From Wallemia ichthyophaga EXF-994 (taxonomy: Eukaryota; Basidiomycota; Wallemiomycetes; Wallemiales; Wallemiaceae): 64,000 bases of DNA. The stretch covers positions 434,001 to 498,000 of the forward strand of contig NW_008806274.1 of assembly GCF_000400465.1 (NCBI RefSeq). The letters run 5' to 3'. Each line of letters opens with the position of its first letter. Positions within the stretch are counted from its first letter, which is position 1. A program made the position numbers and the translations under genes. The notes below the pieces were generated by a model. That model saw only the letters and a program-made list of their open reading frames with translations, was not told where the DNA came from and did no database searches. Positions 47,150 to 60,460 of the stretch are shown here, piece after piece.

Positions 47150-50100
47150 CTAAGAACTTTTCTTGAACAAGCCCATGAACTTGCCAAAGGCCATCTGCAC
47201 CATAATAGTAGGACTGAAAAACTTGACCTTGGTCAACCAGTAAAGGCCATAGCAAAGCGCGAGATTGCTAAAGAATGTGTATAAACTGAATATACCGAAG
47301 TAGCCCCATGGCCAACCTTCACCTTGGTAGACATGTATCTGCGAAAGGAAGGAGGATGAGTCTGACATAGGACAGTATTGGCAAGCAGTGGTTGCCGCAG
47401 GGTTCGCGAGATATCCAGGTGAGGATTGCGCGAATGAGCCGGCATAGGCTTCACAAGTTTGACCAGGTGGTGGATTGAAAGTCGCCATTTCACTTTCAAC
47501 ACACCTGACGGTGGTGTCGTGAGTTGTAGCGCCTGCGTTACGTTAGGATTTTACTGAGTAATCAACTGCCAACACTTACCAATCATACCGTCGAGGAAGT
47601 ACGTGAGAGGGTTGATGTAGTAAAGAGTGTATCTCCAGATAACTGGAATATTGCCGTATTGAATGATGATACCGTTGATCAAGTTGAGGACGACAAGGTG
47701 GAATGGCATTGAGTTGGCGACGAAATGTGGTGAAGGAGCGGAGGCACAGAGCCAAACAGCCCACCATGAAACGAAAATCATGAACTCGATAGTCATCAAT
47801 AGGCACAGCGCTGGATCAGCTCCAGTTCTAATGCCACTATCAGGTGTGTAGGAGAAACCAACTGGCCAGTACCAAACAACCCAATAAACTACCGCATTCA
47901 GCAAAGCATAGGGTAATTCAGATATCAAGAACGCTGTCATCCACGCCTGCCACGAATAAATCTTTGAAGGGTTCTCTCTGGCCATAAATAAGCCCCAAGA
48001 AGTATAATATTTTGGTAATGTTGCATTGAGGATCGCTGGAGGCAACATAACGATAAGGAAAGCACTTTCGGCAAAATTAGCACTAATAGAGATAATGATT
48101 TCTTATACTTACCTGAACATGCGTTGCTGGAGTTCTTGTTGTGAATTACCGATTTTGAAGAAAGTGAAACCATTGAAGAGAGCGACGATGAATGTGACGA
48201 ACAATTTCCCATATCCGTAGGCCGCATCTCTCCAGTAATTTCTCATTGAACGTTGGGTGAGTTGCCATACTTGAACCGACATTGGTTGTGAAAAAGTCCT
48301 AGTCATGGCTCTAGTCAGCTCTCTTGGTTTCTGCGACTTCTCGGTATTGATTCTGTCAACCTCCTCTCTGATAGAAGCGCAGTTCTTCGAATGGCGGTAG
48401 AGATCAGCAAAGTCAACCTTGTTTCCGTGAGCGTCACGACCATACGCGATCATCTCAATCGCATACTCAGCAACGTTCTCGTTGTCGTGACATGGGCGCG
48501 CACCGACGCTTTTGAAGTAATCGACTATCGTGTTTCCGTTGTGGCCAACCGGTCCTTGATACACTACGTTACCACCTGGAGCGAGCAAGAGGAGTCGATC
48601 GAAGAATTCGGTGAAGAGCATACTTGAAGGTTGATGAATAGTACACAGAATTGCTTGGCCAGCACGTGCAAGCTTCTCCAAGAAACGTCCGATTGAGTAT
48701 GCCGATTGCGAATCAAGACCAGAAGTTGGCTCATCGAGGAAGAGAAGTACGTCTGGCTTGGCTGCCAATTCAACAGCAATAGTGACTCTCTTACGTTGCT
48801 CAACTGATAAACCTGCCTCGGGTGTACCCACAATCGCGTCTTCGAGATCTCTTAACTCAAGCAAGTCCATAATCTGTTCGACGTAATCGATGACTTCTTG
48901 ACGTGGTGTTTCGCGTGGCTGTCTAAGAATTGCGGAGAATTCTATCGACTCTCTAACTGTGGCGTATGCATCGTGCAAGTCACCTTGTTGAACATAACCA
49001 GTACCTCTTTGGAATGAGTTCAGTTCAAGAGGTTTACCGTCGATAAGCATGTCACCAGAAACAACACCCATTGCCATTCTTTGAGAGAGTGTGTTGAGGA
49101 GAGTGGTTTTACCCGCACCAGATGCACCCATCAAAGCGGTGATTGTACCAGGCTTGACGAATCCGGTTATATTGTTGAGTAGCTTTCTGTCGCCACCAGG
49201 GGTAGACACAGTGTAAGAGACGTCCTTGAATGTGAAATCAGCTTCAGATGGTTTGATTGAACCTGGTGTAACTTCCGTCACAGGAGCACCACCCTTCTCA
49301 TCTGTTGAGCGAGCTGTTGGTCCAGTTTCAACATCGCCAACCATAGCCTTCTCAGTTTCTTTTGCCTTAGCCTTACCCTTCTCGGTCTTAGCGAAGACGG
49401 TAACACCACCACCATTTCCTGAGAAGTCGAAAATCTCACTGAAGAGAGCAGTTGCCAATAGGTAACCAATCAGATAAGCCATAACGTAACCGAAGTTAGG
49501 CCAAACGTGCGAGAAACTATAGCCGAAAGCAGTATTGATATAGTTGTCACCAGGAATAGTCAAGCTACCGGGAACGGAGCCTTGGAAAGCGCATGTTTGG
49601 TAGGCTACTTGTGCACCTGCAATGTTTGGAACAACAGATCCTGGAGCGCATGACAAAGTCATACCGTGGAATTCGTTAGCCATGGCAGCTTCGAAAGCAA
49701 ATGGAAGTGGGTTAATGTAACTGATCCACTTAAACCACTCTGGCATATCAGTACGTGGAATAACATAACCAACGAAGACAACAGCAATGTTGAGCGCACA
49801 GACTGAAAATCTGATGGCTTTAAGACATTGTTAGTATCATCGTCTGTCATTTTGACAAATACTCACCTTCATTGAACGTTGGACTAAGGGCTGCAACGGC
49901 ACGGTAGAATTGAGTCAACGACATGGCAGTAATGAAGACGAAGAGGTAGTATATGAAAAATTGACCAGCTGTGTACTGAAGTGATGCCAAGAAGTAGACG
50001 ATAATTGACATCAAAGTGACACACCCGAACAAAATTGGGATATCAACGATAGCTCTAGCAAAAACGACTGCTGATGGGCGATAAAAGGCAAATTCCCTTT

Positions 50101-51848
50101 GCCTTTGGATGATTACTCGTCCACTGACAGCATCGAAGAGCTCCGGCAATTGAAGCCAACCAATAAATAATATCGAAAAGAACAGAATACCACCGCGAGA
50201 GAATGCTCCACTAGAGCTTTGAGGTTCACCATAGAACATTGACGCGACGACGAATGAAACGACCAGAATTGTAACGAATTTAGTAACATAACCATCAAGT
50301 TGACCAATTTGTAACTGAATTTGACGAATAACGCAGTAGTAGATTTGCTCAAAGTACGAAACAGTGTATGGAGAGCTCTTAGCCATACGCCTCTTCTTTT
50401 CCTCGCGAACAGAGTCTTTGAAAATTCCCAGATCCCTATGGTCAGAGGAAAATGCTTGATCAGCAGCGGCAAGTGCTGCTTGGTAGTAGTGAGAAGATTT
50501 GTAAGCTTGTTCAAGGTCTTCAGTTGTACGAGGAGCACGGCCTTCCCAGCCTTCCTTGTATGTACGCTCGTGAAGATCAGTGATACCTGTCAGGAAATCC
50601 GCAGATGTTTGACGTGGTGGCTTGTAGAAACCAAGACTTTGGAAGTAAGCACAAGCCTCGTTGGCTGGACCATAGAAAATACAACGACCGTCATCGATCA
50701 AGCAAACCTTGTCGAAAAGTTCGTAAATACCTTCACCGGCTTGGTAGAGCGTTGCAATTGATGTACCACCAGTGATATCGGTAATGATTCTCAAACTTCT
50801 AACATAATCGACCGCGGTAGAAGCATCCAAACCACGAGTGGAGTTGTCCCAACACATGACAGAAGCACGAGTTGCGAGTGTTTCGGCAATGGAGACACGC
50901 TTACGCTCACCACCTGAGACACCTCTCACCATGTCGTTACCAACGACCGTGTTTGCGGTGTGCTCTATACCGAACATCTTGAGAAGAGCTTCAAGAACGT
51001 ATTCAACAAACTGCATTCTGGCCATTCCTTGAGGTCTAACACGAGGAACTTTTTCACGCAAAGCAAATGCAAGTGTTTGAGCAACGGTGAGTGTAGGGAA
51101 GTGAATGTCTTCCTCAGTGTTCATAACAACTTCACCACGGTACTTGTGCTTGACCTCCTTAGGAGTCAATCCACCATAGTCGACATCACCGTGTACGCCG
51201 ACGTAACCTCCTCTCTTGTTGGCGAGTGCTTTGAGGAATGTAGTGCAACCAGAGCCAGGCTTTCCAAGCACAAGCATCATTTCGTTGCCAAGGGCACCCG
51301 TAAAATCGTCAACGAGGTTGCGTACAGGTGGTTTTCTGCCAATTTTCAGTTGGGGGATGTAGCGGGTAACGAATTCGTAGGCGTCAGGACCAAAGGTAGA
51401 CATAACAGCCTCTGGGAAGGTTTTGACAAATGTAGAGCCGCTTCCAGCACCCTTGACCTGTTATAATGTGAGAAATGATCACGGACCCATATATACTGAC
51501 TCACCGTCAAATGCCTCCAGGAGACACCAAGATGTGGCTTGTGGGTTTTACCAGCATCCTGGAAACGCTCTCTAGCGCCCTTGAGTGATGCGTCAAGGAG
51601 GGTGATTTGTAAGCAAAGTGATTACATACAGTGATGAAAGCTTGCAAGTCGAACTCGTCCTCGTCTCCCTTGACGGTGGCGTCCGACACAGACTTACGCT
51701 GCTGGTCTGATGATTGTTTTGATGATTGCTTTGAATCCTGCTGTTCTTTGCTGAACTGCCGGGACAATCTTCTGAAGATCTCCTTGGAATCATCAACGTT
51801 AACTTCGTTGGGAGATCCCCAACTAGCTTCGTTGCCTTCTTTAGACAT
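47150..51848 (-). CDS. PDR-type full-size ABC transporter (ABCG family)
   Basis: Exons 51848-51630, 51579-51505, 51457-49867, 49817-48113, 48064-47580 and 47532-47150 give 1,485 residues in the order NBD1-TMD1-NBD2-TMD2. NBD1 has the degenerate Walker A typical of PDR pumps (GKPGSGCTT, Cys for Lys), signature VSGGERKRVSIAE and DNSTRGLDAST. NBD2 has an intact Walker A (GASGAGKTTLLN), a degenerate signature (LSVEQRKRVTIAVEL) and LLFLDEPTSGLD. Paired degenerate/normal sites of this kind are a PDR family trait. The extracellular loop before TMD2's end is cysteine-rich (CEAYAGSFAQ, ACQYCPMSD). Members export drugs, sterols or weak acids at the plasma membrane; the substrate is not predictable. Confidence 0.94.
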
Positions 51849-54239
51849 ATTTGTTTGATTATGAGATGATGGTTTTGAAGAAAAAGTTGGGCGTCTTTTG
51901 TCACATCTCGCCGGGGTCCGCGAACTTAGCTAAGCAAGGTGGGCAGCCCCAGTCGACGGTTTTGGAAGGGTTCGCGGCCCTTGATGACAAATTACGCAGT
52001 CTATCCTTATCAAGTCATTACGCCCTGGCTATCTAGCTACTTAATTTATGCGAGTGTGGGACGCTTTACACGCCTTCATTCCCCTTGGTATCGCCACAGA
52101 GAAAAGCACGAAAAGATGCGCAGTGTGACAAATTCAATTGTAATGTCATGATCGTAGTAGTTGTAAGGCTTATACGCATTCATGTCCAGGTATTCCAACT
52201 TCGTGCCATTTATCGGTCAAAGTGGGGTCTTCAAAGGCGAAAATGCAGTGACCTCAGGGATTCGCCGGGCTAATGTGGCTCGCAGAAGCCAATCAAGCAC
52301 ACTCAATCACTTTTAGTTCTGTTAGATATCCTTTACTGACAGCGTACCTGGCATTACTAATCCCGGTGCCAATGTCAGTTCATCCTTGACATGATCTGAC
52401 GCGAAGTTTGCGTGGCATGATACTAGCATCCCTGTATCTGACGGTGCCTGATTTTTTCCGTCGCTTTCGGACACTATCAGTACCTCGTACGCTCGCTTCA
52501 TCGCCAAGAGCGGCACCCAGGAGATAATATGACGGATTAACTATGGAATTACAGGAGATACAAAATGAACCCTGCTGCCAAGTACACAATCTCGCTGTGC
52601 AGGTCGCAAATGGTATCTAGATCCTTGTGATTTTGCATATGCATTGGCTTGCATTAAATTCAGTGATGCTTTGCCAGATAAAGGACATTCAAAATATACA
52701 TTTACTGTTTCTGTTGTGTTTTATCCGCCTTGTGTGACTTTTGAGGTGGATCGCAGGAGTAGTACGCGCCGAGAGTGGGGAAAGTAGAACAATAAGGACG
52801 TTATCGAGAGCATAGATAAATTTGAACGTGATACACTTGGTGTACGCTTGCATTCAGTTAGTCGTACATCCCAGCGAAAATGACGACGCTGAGGTTTGCG
52901 GACATGCATTGACTTATCAAAGTACACAGTTACGTACAAATTTGTAAGCATTATTTTCAGTAGCACTATTCGATTACGATCACGGCTTGTACAGTTCTCA
53001 ATTAAAGTTTTTAAGCTTTCATTTCCCCCTAATGCCGTCATCGCTATGCAGCCTCTTGGAAATGCATAGAGGAAGCAACAAATCCAGGACTTTCAATAAA
53101 CTATTATCCATTTAATATTTCCAGCTGCAATGGGAATATGATTGCAGGCATTCGCCCATTCCAACCGTCCTGTGTGTTATAGAAGGGCTGATTTACGACT
53201 TATGTGGAACATTTTGAATAAATAGTCTTGCCGGAAAGCAATGAAATTAATGAGAGGAGTGTACCTGGATAGAAAGAGAGAGGTGCACTCGGAAGGCACC
53301 TCGCTTGAAGTTAGCGATTTGGTTGCCATTGCTGAGTAATTCCAAATCCCCAAATATGGAGGTACGAAGAACTTTGAACGCTTCAAAAGAGTGCTCTTTT
53401 GCATTGGTTTGAAAGGTTAAGCTTCCATATACCTCAAGTATAGTCTTTTGGATGCGTGTTACGTTTTACAACGCGTAGGCTCAGTCTTAGCTCTCAGGAA
53501 GAAATAACGCCACTTCCATTTGTATCTCATATTATAAATTTAATCCATACAGCAAAAAGTGGTGGTTAAATCAACTGTAGTCCACTAATGTTGAGAAAGC
53601 CGACAAGACGTTCGCGTTACCTTGGCATAGGCGCGCGGCGACTTTTTTTTTAAATACTCAACCTTGGTACGCTAAGCTGCCTCCTGGAGATATGTCGAGA
53701 CCTTTCAACTCATGTAGGAGTATTAGATGATCAGTGTACATTTTACTGCTATCAAGATGGAATCAGATGCAATGTCTGGACAGATAACAGCTATGACATG
53801 CGGGAATGCTCAAGCTCTCCCCTAATTTAAACAAGCGTCGTCCAATCATACATATAAATAAGACAACCAGTCTCTTGTGATCTCATCTCTCGCATAGGCA
53901 ATCCCTTGCTTCAGCCAAGTCTTTAAAGGCACGAGAAGACTACATTTCATATGTGATTAACTTGCATGACTGCGAAAAGTCTATAGCAAAGTATCCAAGC
54001 ATCTTAGGTTCTTATTCTGCTCGTACTTGCGTAAACACCTTCAAATTCATCACAAGTCAACTCAAAGATAGTGCTTAGAGCAGCAAAAGGTTCTCAGAAT
54101 TACTTGATATCATTTTGCCAGGCTTTGATATCATTAATAGCCTCAATTAAAATCATCTCCCGCTCAGTCAGATTTGCGCCTCAGCTCTTACATATCGTGA
54201 TGCATTTGTACAACTGGACAGCCTTAGAATATACTAATT
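51849..54239. other. Long gene-free region upstream of the ABC transporter
   Basis: 2,391 bp, the largest gap here. Only short non-conserved frames occur. Near the ABC gene are two CCGCGAA elements in opposite orientation (51918-51924 and 51971-51977). A 7-bp stem with a 9-nt loop lies at 53280-53302. I see no tRNA, rRNA or repeat family. Long upstream regions often carry regulation of drug pumps, but that is inference. Confidence 0.5.
51917..51977. promoter_or_regulatory. Inverted CCGCGAA pair upstream of the ABC transporter
   Basis: TCCGCGAA at 51917-51924 and its reverse-oriented core TTCGCGG at 51971-51977 lie 69-129 bp upstream of the transporter start. They resemble the TCCGCGGA-type pleiotropic drug response element bound by zinc-cluster factors in yeast, with one base different. 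No binding is shown, and basidiomycete drug regulators may read other sites. Confidence 0.3.
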
Positions 54240-54674
54240 TTACTTAGCAGTTTGGCTCTTGATGACCTTCTTGACGATCTTGGCCTCCTCAACCAAGAAT
54301 GCACGTACGATTCTTTCACGGACGCAGTGAGCGCAACGGCTACCACCATAAGCACGAGTGACGGACTTTTGGCGCTTAGAGATGGTTGCGTAGCCTCTTG
54401 GACGGAGAGCTGGAACCTGTGTGCGATGGTTAGCAAGTAGGAGGGAATACACAGGCGACGTACACCTGAGAGAGCTAAACCACAGTCACCACACTTTGGA
54501 ACGGTTGGCTTCTTGTGGATGTGCAAGTAGCGCAATTGTCCACCTATTAGCACTTGTCAGCAGTCTTCTCTGAGCGAGAATCGACCAACCTGGGGTCTTG
54601 ATGACACGACGCTTGTTGGACTTGGTGTTGTATGGGTTTGGCTTCCTCAATTGAACACGTCTGGCATCAACCAT
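54240..54674 (-). CDS. RPL34: 60S ribosomal protein eL34
   Basis: Exons 54674-54590, 54543-54464 and 54416-54240 give 113 residues. Conserved blocks are [65 protein letters not shown] and [18 protein letters not shown]. The two CxxC pairs are the zinc-binding cysteines of eL34. The first intron uses the donor GTTGGT. It is divergent from the BBC1-like gene. Confidence 0.96.
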
Positions 54675-55156
54675 CTTTAACTGCTCTTCAACGTCGGTAA
54701 AAAAAGAAGGTAGAAACGCCTTTCGCCCACATTTTTTCGACCACCAAAATTAAAATTTATGAGGTAAATTTAAAGCCAAAATGGGCTAATGATACTTTTC
54801 CTGGCAGTGAATCGTGGGCTTAATGTGCTTGAGGCTTTTTCGCTGGCTCTGCCGGTTTGGTTGATGCGGTAGTGCGTAAGCTGAGAGACGCTCACATAAA
54901 TGGGCGATGCTTGAGACTGGCTTGTATGCGAGCGTGAAGTATGCGTATTTGTGTACATGACTGGTGAGGCATCTTTGTGTGACGCACCTACGCAGTGCAC
55001 TGTATCCCATCTCATTGAGATATTGCGTGTATCTCAATGAAATAGAGGCATTCCATTTCTGCTGTATTTTAGCACAAATTATTTGATTTTTACTCGGCTC
55101 AATCTCACAGTGACGTGCGATGTCACTTCGAGCACAACCACCACGATCTATGCAAG
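54675..55156. other. Divergent promoter region, RPL34 and BBC1-like
   Basis: 482 bp without a recognised gene. An A-rich run precedes RPL34 on its coding strand. GAGATA...TATCTC segments around 55014-55036 form a short inverted repeat. No ribosomal-protein promoter motif could be assigned with confidence. Confidence 0.4.
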
Positions 55157-58100
55157 ATGAGTGATCCAAACGATCTCAAGCCACCAGAAACAGACGTAAT
55201 TCTCCTTTTTTTACTGCAATACTGCCACTCACGCCTCTCCAGACCGAAAGCAGGTCGCCATCTCCCAAGCCAGTGGGGATGTCAATTAAGGAGAGGATGG
55301 CTATGTTCAACAAGCAGGCTGAGTCCTCAAATGCACCGTCTGCCAAACAGCCTCCTCCATCTATCGGCAGAAAGCCTCTGAACTGGCAACCCCCTGCTGA
55401 GCGTAAGGTGTCCTCAGGAGAGGGAAGAAGCGGCCTCAGCGCCAATGACGCAGCCAGTTCTATCTCAAGACCAGGGGGCAGCCTCAAGGACCGTATGGCA
55501 GCCTTACAGGGCGCTTTCGGATCTGCCTCGGCTCCATCTCCAGGTCCAAAGCCTGAAGTTAAACCGAAGGAGACGAAACAAGCCGACGATATTAAGTCGC
55601 CTATCGAAGAGTCAGATCAGCAAGATCGTTCTGAGTCTGTCAATGTGCGTTCTACAGATGATCCAGATGTTGCTAAAGGCGCAGCATCTGACGTAGTCAA
55701 GGATCATTCCGACGAACCAGAAGCTAATGGCGATGAAGATGCTGAAAATGCAGAGGAAGATCGTGTCAAACGTCAAGATATTGCCGCTCGTATGGCCAGA
55801 CTTGGTGGAATGCGTCTTGGCGGACCGCCAATGCCTTCTTCAAATTCCAAAACTCCAGAGCCAGAGACATCAGCTGTATTGCCTGAAGAAGCTCAAACCT
55901 CACATAAAACTTCAGAAGAGCTCCAAGAGGAACAGAAGCAGGAGCCCAAACAGAATATACCAGCTCCGGTAGATACCACAAATATGCAAGAGGAGTCGAC
56001 AGTAGAAGCAAAATCAGAGGCAGTACCAGAAGCCAAACCTGAAGAACCTGTACAATCAGTACAAGAAGAGCCTCTCCCTGAACCAGAACAAACTTTTAAT
56101 GATGTTAAAGAGCCTATTGAGGAACTCAACGACCAACCCACTTCAATGAAGGCACCTCCGCTAGCTCGCAGAGCTAAACCACCACGCCGTCGTCTTCCTC
56201 AAACGCAGGTACAAACGGACGATCTTGACGCGGCTACTACAACCCCACTCCCAGAAACACCAGCTATAGAGCAGGTTTCCCAGGAAGAGGAGAAGGTAGA
56301 GAAAGAAGAGGTGTCTCAAGAAGCGTCTTCTCGTGAGCCAGACCAAGCACTCAAACCCGTCACTGATGACGAAAATCCAGGTGGTGATCACCTTCACCGT
56401 TTCTCACCACCTAGCTCACAGGAAGAGGTTCAAACAGATGAACAAAGCACGGAAGATCGTCGTATCTCAATCGCTACTGCTCTCGTCGACAAACCAACAC
56501 CACTCAATGAGGCTATTGAGCACTTTCACAGCCCATTAGATAAAGAAGAGACTCCAGTAGAAACTCCAAAAGATGAGATCGAGCCGTCTTCTCCGCTGCC
56601 AATTGCTCAGCCAAGTCTCCCTGTTACCGAGGTGCAAAAGGATGAGGAAGCACCTCCAAAAATGCCTGAGGAGGCAGGAGCTCCTCAGAATTATGCCACA
56701 TTGGACGATGACATCGAAAGCTCCGAACGTAAGTAATTTATTTAATGTACATGCATACATTTAATTCGATTGAATAGCTCGTAACGATGATGAAAAGGGT
56801 AAAGAACGCCGCACTTACTCAGAATCAGACTCCTTGGATGTGGATGTAGCCAACGAAAAAACTGAACAAGCGAACGAACCACAAAACATCGAAAACTCGT
56901 TAGAGCACCGTCTTGAAAAGGAAAGCAGAAAAGCAGCTGAGAAGGAAGAACAGGAAGCAGATGCGGTAGGCAACGACGATGTTTTGCAGACGTCAGATGA
57001 GAATGAAAGCGATGAACCACCAATTCCATCTGGCAAGCCTATAGTTGAAAAAGAGAAGCAGGAAATAGACGAAAATGTCCAAGAGCCGGTCACTTTGGCG
57101 GATGAAAGTAGTCCTGAAGTGGTAAATGAAACGGCATCAGTGGCAGCTCCTTCTGTTGGTGAGGAACAGGACCAGGCTCCTATAGAAGAGGCAACCTCTT
57201 CAAATGCTAAAGGCGGCATCGCTGAACGCATGGCAAAGATCTCAATGGCAGGTGGTTTCAAGTTTGGTCCTGCACCACCAGTGCTCAACAAGCCAGTCCA
57301 ACATTCAGAAGACTGGGAAGCCAAGGAAGACAAGGAAGACAACAAGGAAGAGGAGATAGCTGAAGCTGCACCACCAGTAACTGAAGTCGAAGACGAGAAG
57401 ATGTCAATATCTGAGAAACCGGTTGAACAGGTTGATGAGACAAAGGAAGGCATCACACAGCCAGATGATTCTAAAATTAAAGGAGCTCAAGAGACTCAGG
57501 AGACTCAAAAGTCAGAAGAAACAGAAGAGACAGACGCTGAGCGCCGCGCTAGGATTGCAAAGAAGTTGGCTGCATCAGGTACTCTTAGACCGGTCTTTGG
57601 AGGCACTCCTGAACAAGTATCACCGGCACCACAGGAGAAGAAAAAGAATGATTTCGATGACTTTGATGACTTTGATGAGGAGGCCAGTAATTCAGAAGCA
57701 TCAGATGACGATGACATGAAGAGATTTATGGAGGGCGTGCAAAAGAAACCTAATTCGGACGAGAGAAGTGATGGTGAGAACTTTAAATTTTCTTTACAAC
57801 ATCTAATTCCTTCAACAGTAGGTGACTCAGCTGTCTCGTCTGTACAAGGAGATGGCCTCGAGTCTAAGGACTCGCAATCACACCCAGAACCTTCTGATCC
57901 GGAGGAGGACAAAAAGTCTATCCCCTTGCCTTCAAGAAACATGCCATCTCTCACTACTGAACTATCAGAGTCTTCAGAAGCAACTATGCATCCAGATGCA
58001 AACGGTTTAGCTGAACAAATTCATCCTAATACTGTCGCTGAACCTGAATCAGAAGCTGAGATGTCACCACCACCAATTCCAAGTCGTCAGATTGTTGCTT

Positions 58101-59881
58101 CTCCACCAACACCAGTCAGGTCAGTCCCAAGTCTTCCGCAGTCGCCACCAGAGCGGACTATGCCAGTAGCATCTCCAATAAGTACCGACTTTGAAGCTGG
58201 AAAGCGAAAGTCAGTCGAAAATAGTCCATCTCTTGCTAGTCCACCTGCACGCACCTTGCCAGTAGCGCCTCCAATCAACACCAACACTGAAATTGGAGAG
58301 CCCAAGTCAGTCGAAAATAGCCCATCTCTTGCTAGCCCACCTGCACGCACCTTGCCAGCGCCTCCAAGTGCCGCTTCTGCATCTTCGCCAAGGCCACCTA
58401 TTCCAAGAAGGAGACCATCATTGAGTAGCCAGAAATCGATTAACAGATCATCTCTGGGTAGTGTGATGGATCAAGGTCAGTCAAATAGGCCTAGAACGTC
58501 TTCAGTCAGCAGTTCGGTGGATCAACCAAATTTAAGATCATCCTTAACGAGCACTAAAGACGCTCCATCCCTCCCTGGCTCACCACAAGTAATGGAGCCA
58601 GCGATGCAAGAAGATTTGAACGAAGATAACGATCTAGCTGAAAGACGTAGAAATATAACCGAGAGACTGGCTGCTTCTGGTGGAATAAGGCCATTGGTCG
58701 GAGGTTTGCCTCAACAACAAAGCCGTTCTGTGCCTCAACACCAAGAAGAAGCCTCTGAGCCTAATGAAGAACTTTCAAAGGGACTCAAAGGCGATGCTGA
58801 TGAGGAGGAGACACCTGAGTCAGAGGCCGAGAGACGTGCACGTATCGCTAAGAAGCTCGCTATGCAAGGTACTATCAGACCAATCTTTGGTGGCATGGAG
58901 TCGCAAGAGCCAACACAGTCTCAAACTGAACCAGTCGTTGAAGACGTTGAGCAACCAAAGCTGGAGGTTGAAGAGCAGCACCTTGAAACGCCAAGGAGTG
59001 CAGATCAACCCCCACCGGTGCCAAGGCAGCGCCCTAGGTCATTCCTTGGCAGACCATCATCGATGATCTCGCCACCAAAAACTCCTCCTCCGACAAGTCC
59101 CCCTCCTGATCCACCTATAGCACCACCTTCTCGCCAACTGCCAAAGTTGGAACCGCCCACATCTCAACAATCAACAAGGCATGGTGAGGAAGATATAGAT
59201 GACGAGAAACATAAAAGTAGCGGAGAATTCGTTCGCGTGCCTTCACAGAATCTATCAGTGACCACACCAAAGACTGAGCGCGATTCTTTCGAGTTTGTCA
59301 CACCACCGAAAGATAGAGATATACCATCGCCGAGGTCTGGTAAGAGCCCAACCGGTCCACGCCCAGCCGGAAAGCACATCTACACCCACGACGAGTTAGT
59401 GCAGTTGTCACAATCGCTTGGTAGAAAGATCAACGAGTTCACGAAGGCGCAATATGAGTTATCCAAAAATATGCCTATCGCTGATGGCACATCTATTGGA
59501 TTCGTCACTGAGACGCTCGCATTCTGCAATGCTGCCAGTGATCCCGAAAATTGGAACTTTGGTCATTTGATACACTCTCAAAATGCTCAAGGCATTGTCA
59601 AACGTTTGGACGATCCACGTGTAGGTGACATCCTCGTTCTCAAACATTCCGAATTCAAAGGAAGGGTGCGTAGTGCTTTAGGACGATATTTATAAACTAA
59701 CACACATTCACAGAAAGCATTCGGCAACTATAAGTCTCACTTTGGTGCAAATGGACCACAAGTAGCTTTCGTGGCTGAGTACGAGCTTAAAAAAGGAAAG
59801 GTGTCAGCTATGCAGTCAACGTCTCAACCAAACCATTATCCAACCGTGGGTGCTAGTAATCAAAGCTATCTAGAAAGCTAA
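55157..59881 (+). CDS. BBC1: BBC1/MTI1-like cortical actin patch protein
   Basis: Exons 55157-55195, 55243-56728, 56778-59665 and 59714-59881 give 1,526 residues. Most of it is disordered, rich in Glu, Pro and Ser, with many PPIPSR, PPIPRRRP, PPVPRQRP-type SH3-binding segments. The only folded part is C-terminal, about residues 1370-1510: YTHDELVQLSQSLGRKINEF, SIGFVTETLAFCNAASDPENWNFGHLIH, VGDILVLKHSEFKG, VAFVAEYELKKGK. This resembles the C-terminal domain of Bbc1/Mti1, which restrains Las17/WASP-Arp2/3 actin assembly at endocytic patches. The N-terminal SH3 domain of yeast Bbc1 is not visible. Seven copies of a helix-plus-glycine motif occur along the chain. Confidence 0.75.
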
Positions 59882-60460
59882 CACTGCATAGCTCGAATAC
59901 ATATCGATCAAGTTCGGAGACTTGAAGGATGGAAGCTTTGATATATTCAGACCGGTACCATTATCTTGAACGTGAAATTATGGGATATTTGCTTTATGTT
60001 TTTTACGAGTTAATGTTTATGCAATCACTTTCTCTTCCATAGACTCAGATTGTTAAAATTAGAATTTCTAATTCATGTTTTAGTGGACATATAATAAAGC
60101 CTGACCATAATGAGAACAAGTGCTTGTGTGTAGAGGCTTAAAGCTATGAGGTCGTTTAAATGGTATCTGCTCGTGCATGAGGTTTCAGCAACGCTCGCAC
60201 ACATTGTGGTTGTGCTAGTCATTCCAGTGAAAGGTGTTGGTGACAGCATTTACAGCAAGATCACACACATGCTTGCAAAAAGCAGAAAATGATATAGCCA
60301 TCAAGTCTCAATTTTGAGATGAAAAGAATTCGCGCTTGTGTCGATCCCGCTCTGATGATTAGAAATATGAATAAAGCACAATTTATAACAGTAGTCTTTT
60401 GAGCTTTATTGTAGAAAATTCTTCAATATCCTCTTTCCAGATGTTGTGATAGCGTTTAGG
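59882..60460. other. Intergenic between BBC1-like and the oxygenase gene
   Basis: 579 bp, no gene recognised. It is AT-rich with several TGATGA/CTGA-like words, but none forms a convincing C/D snoRNA. Confidence 0.45.

Noticed and set aside
53177-53404. 75-residue frame in the gap upstream of the ABC transporter
   Set aside because: No domain or conserved pattern visible; chance length.
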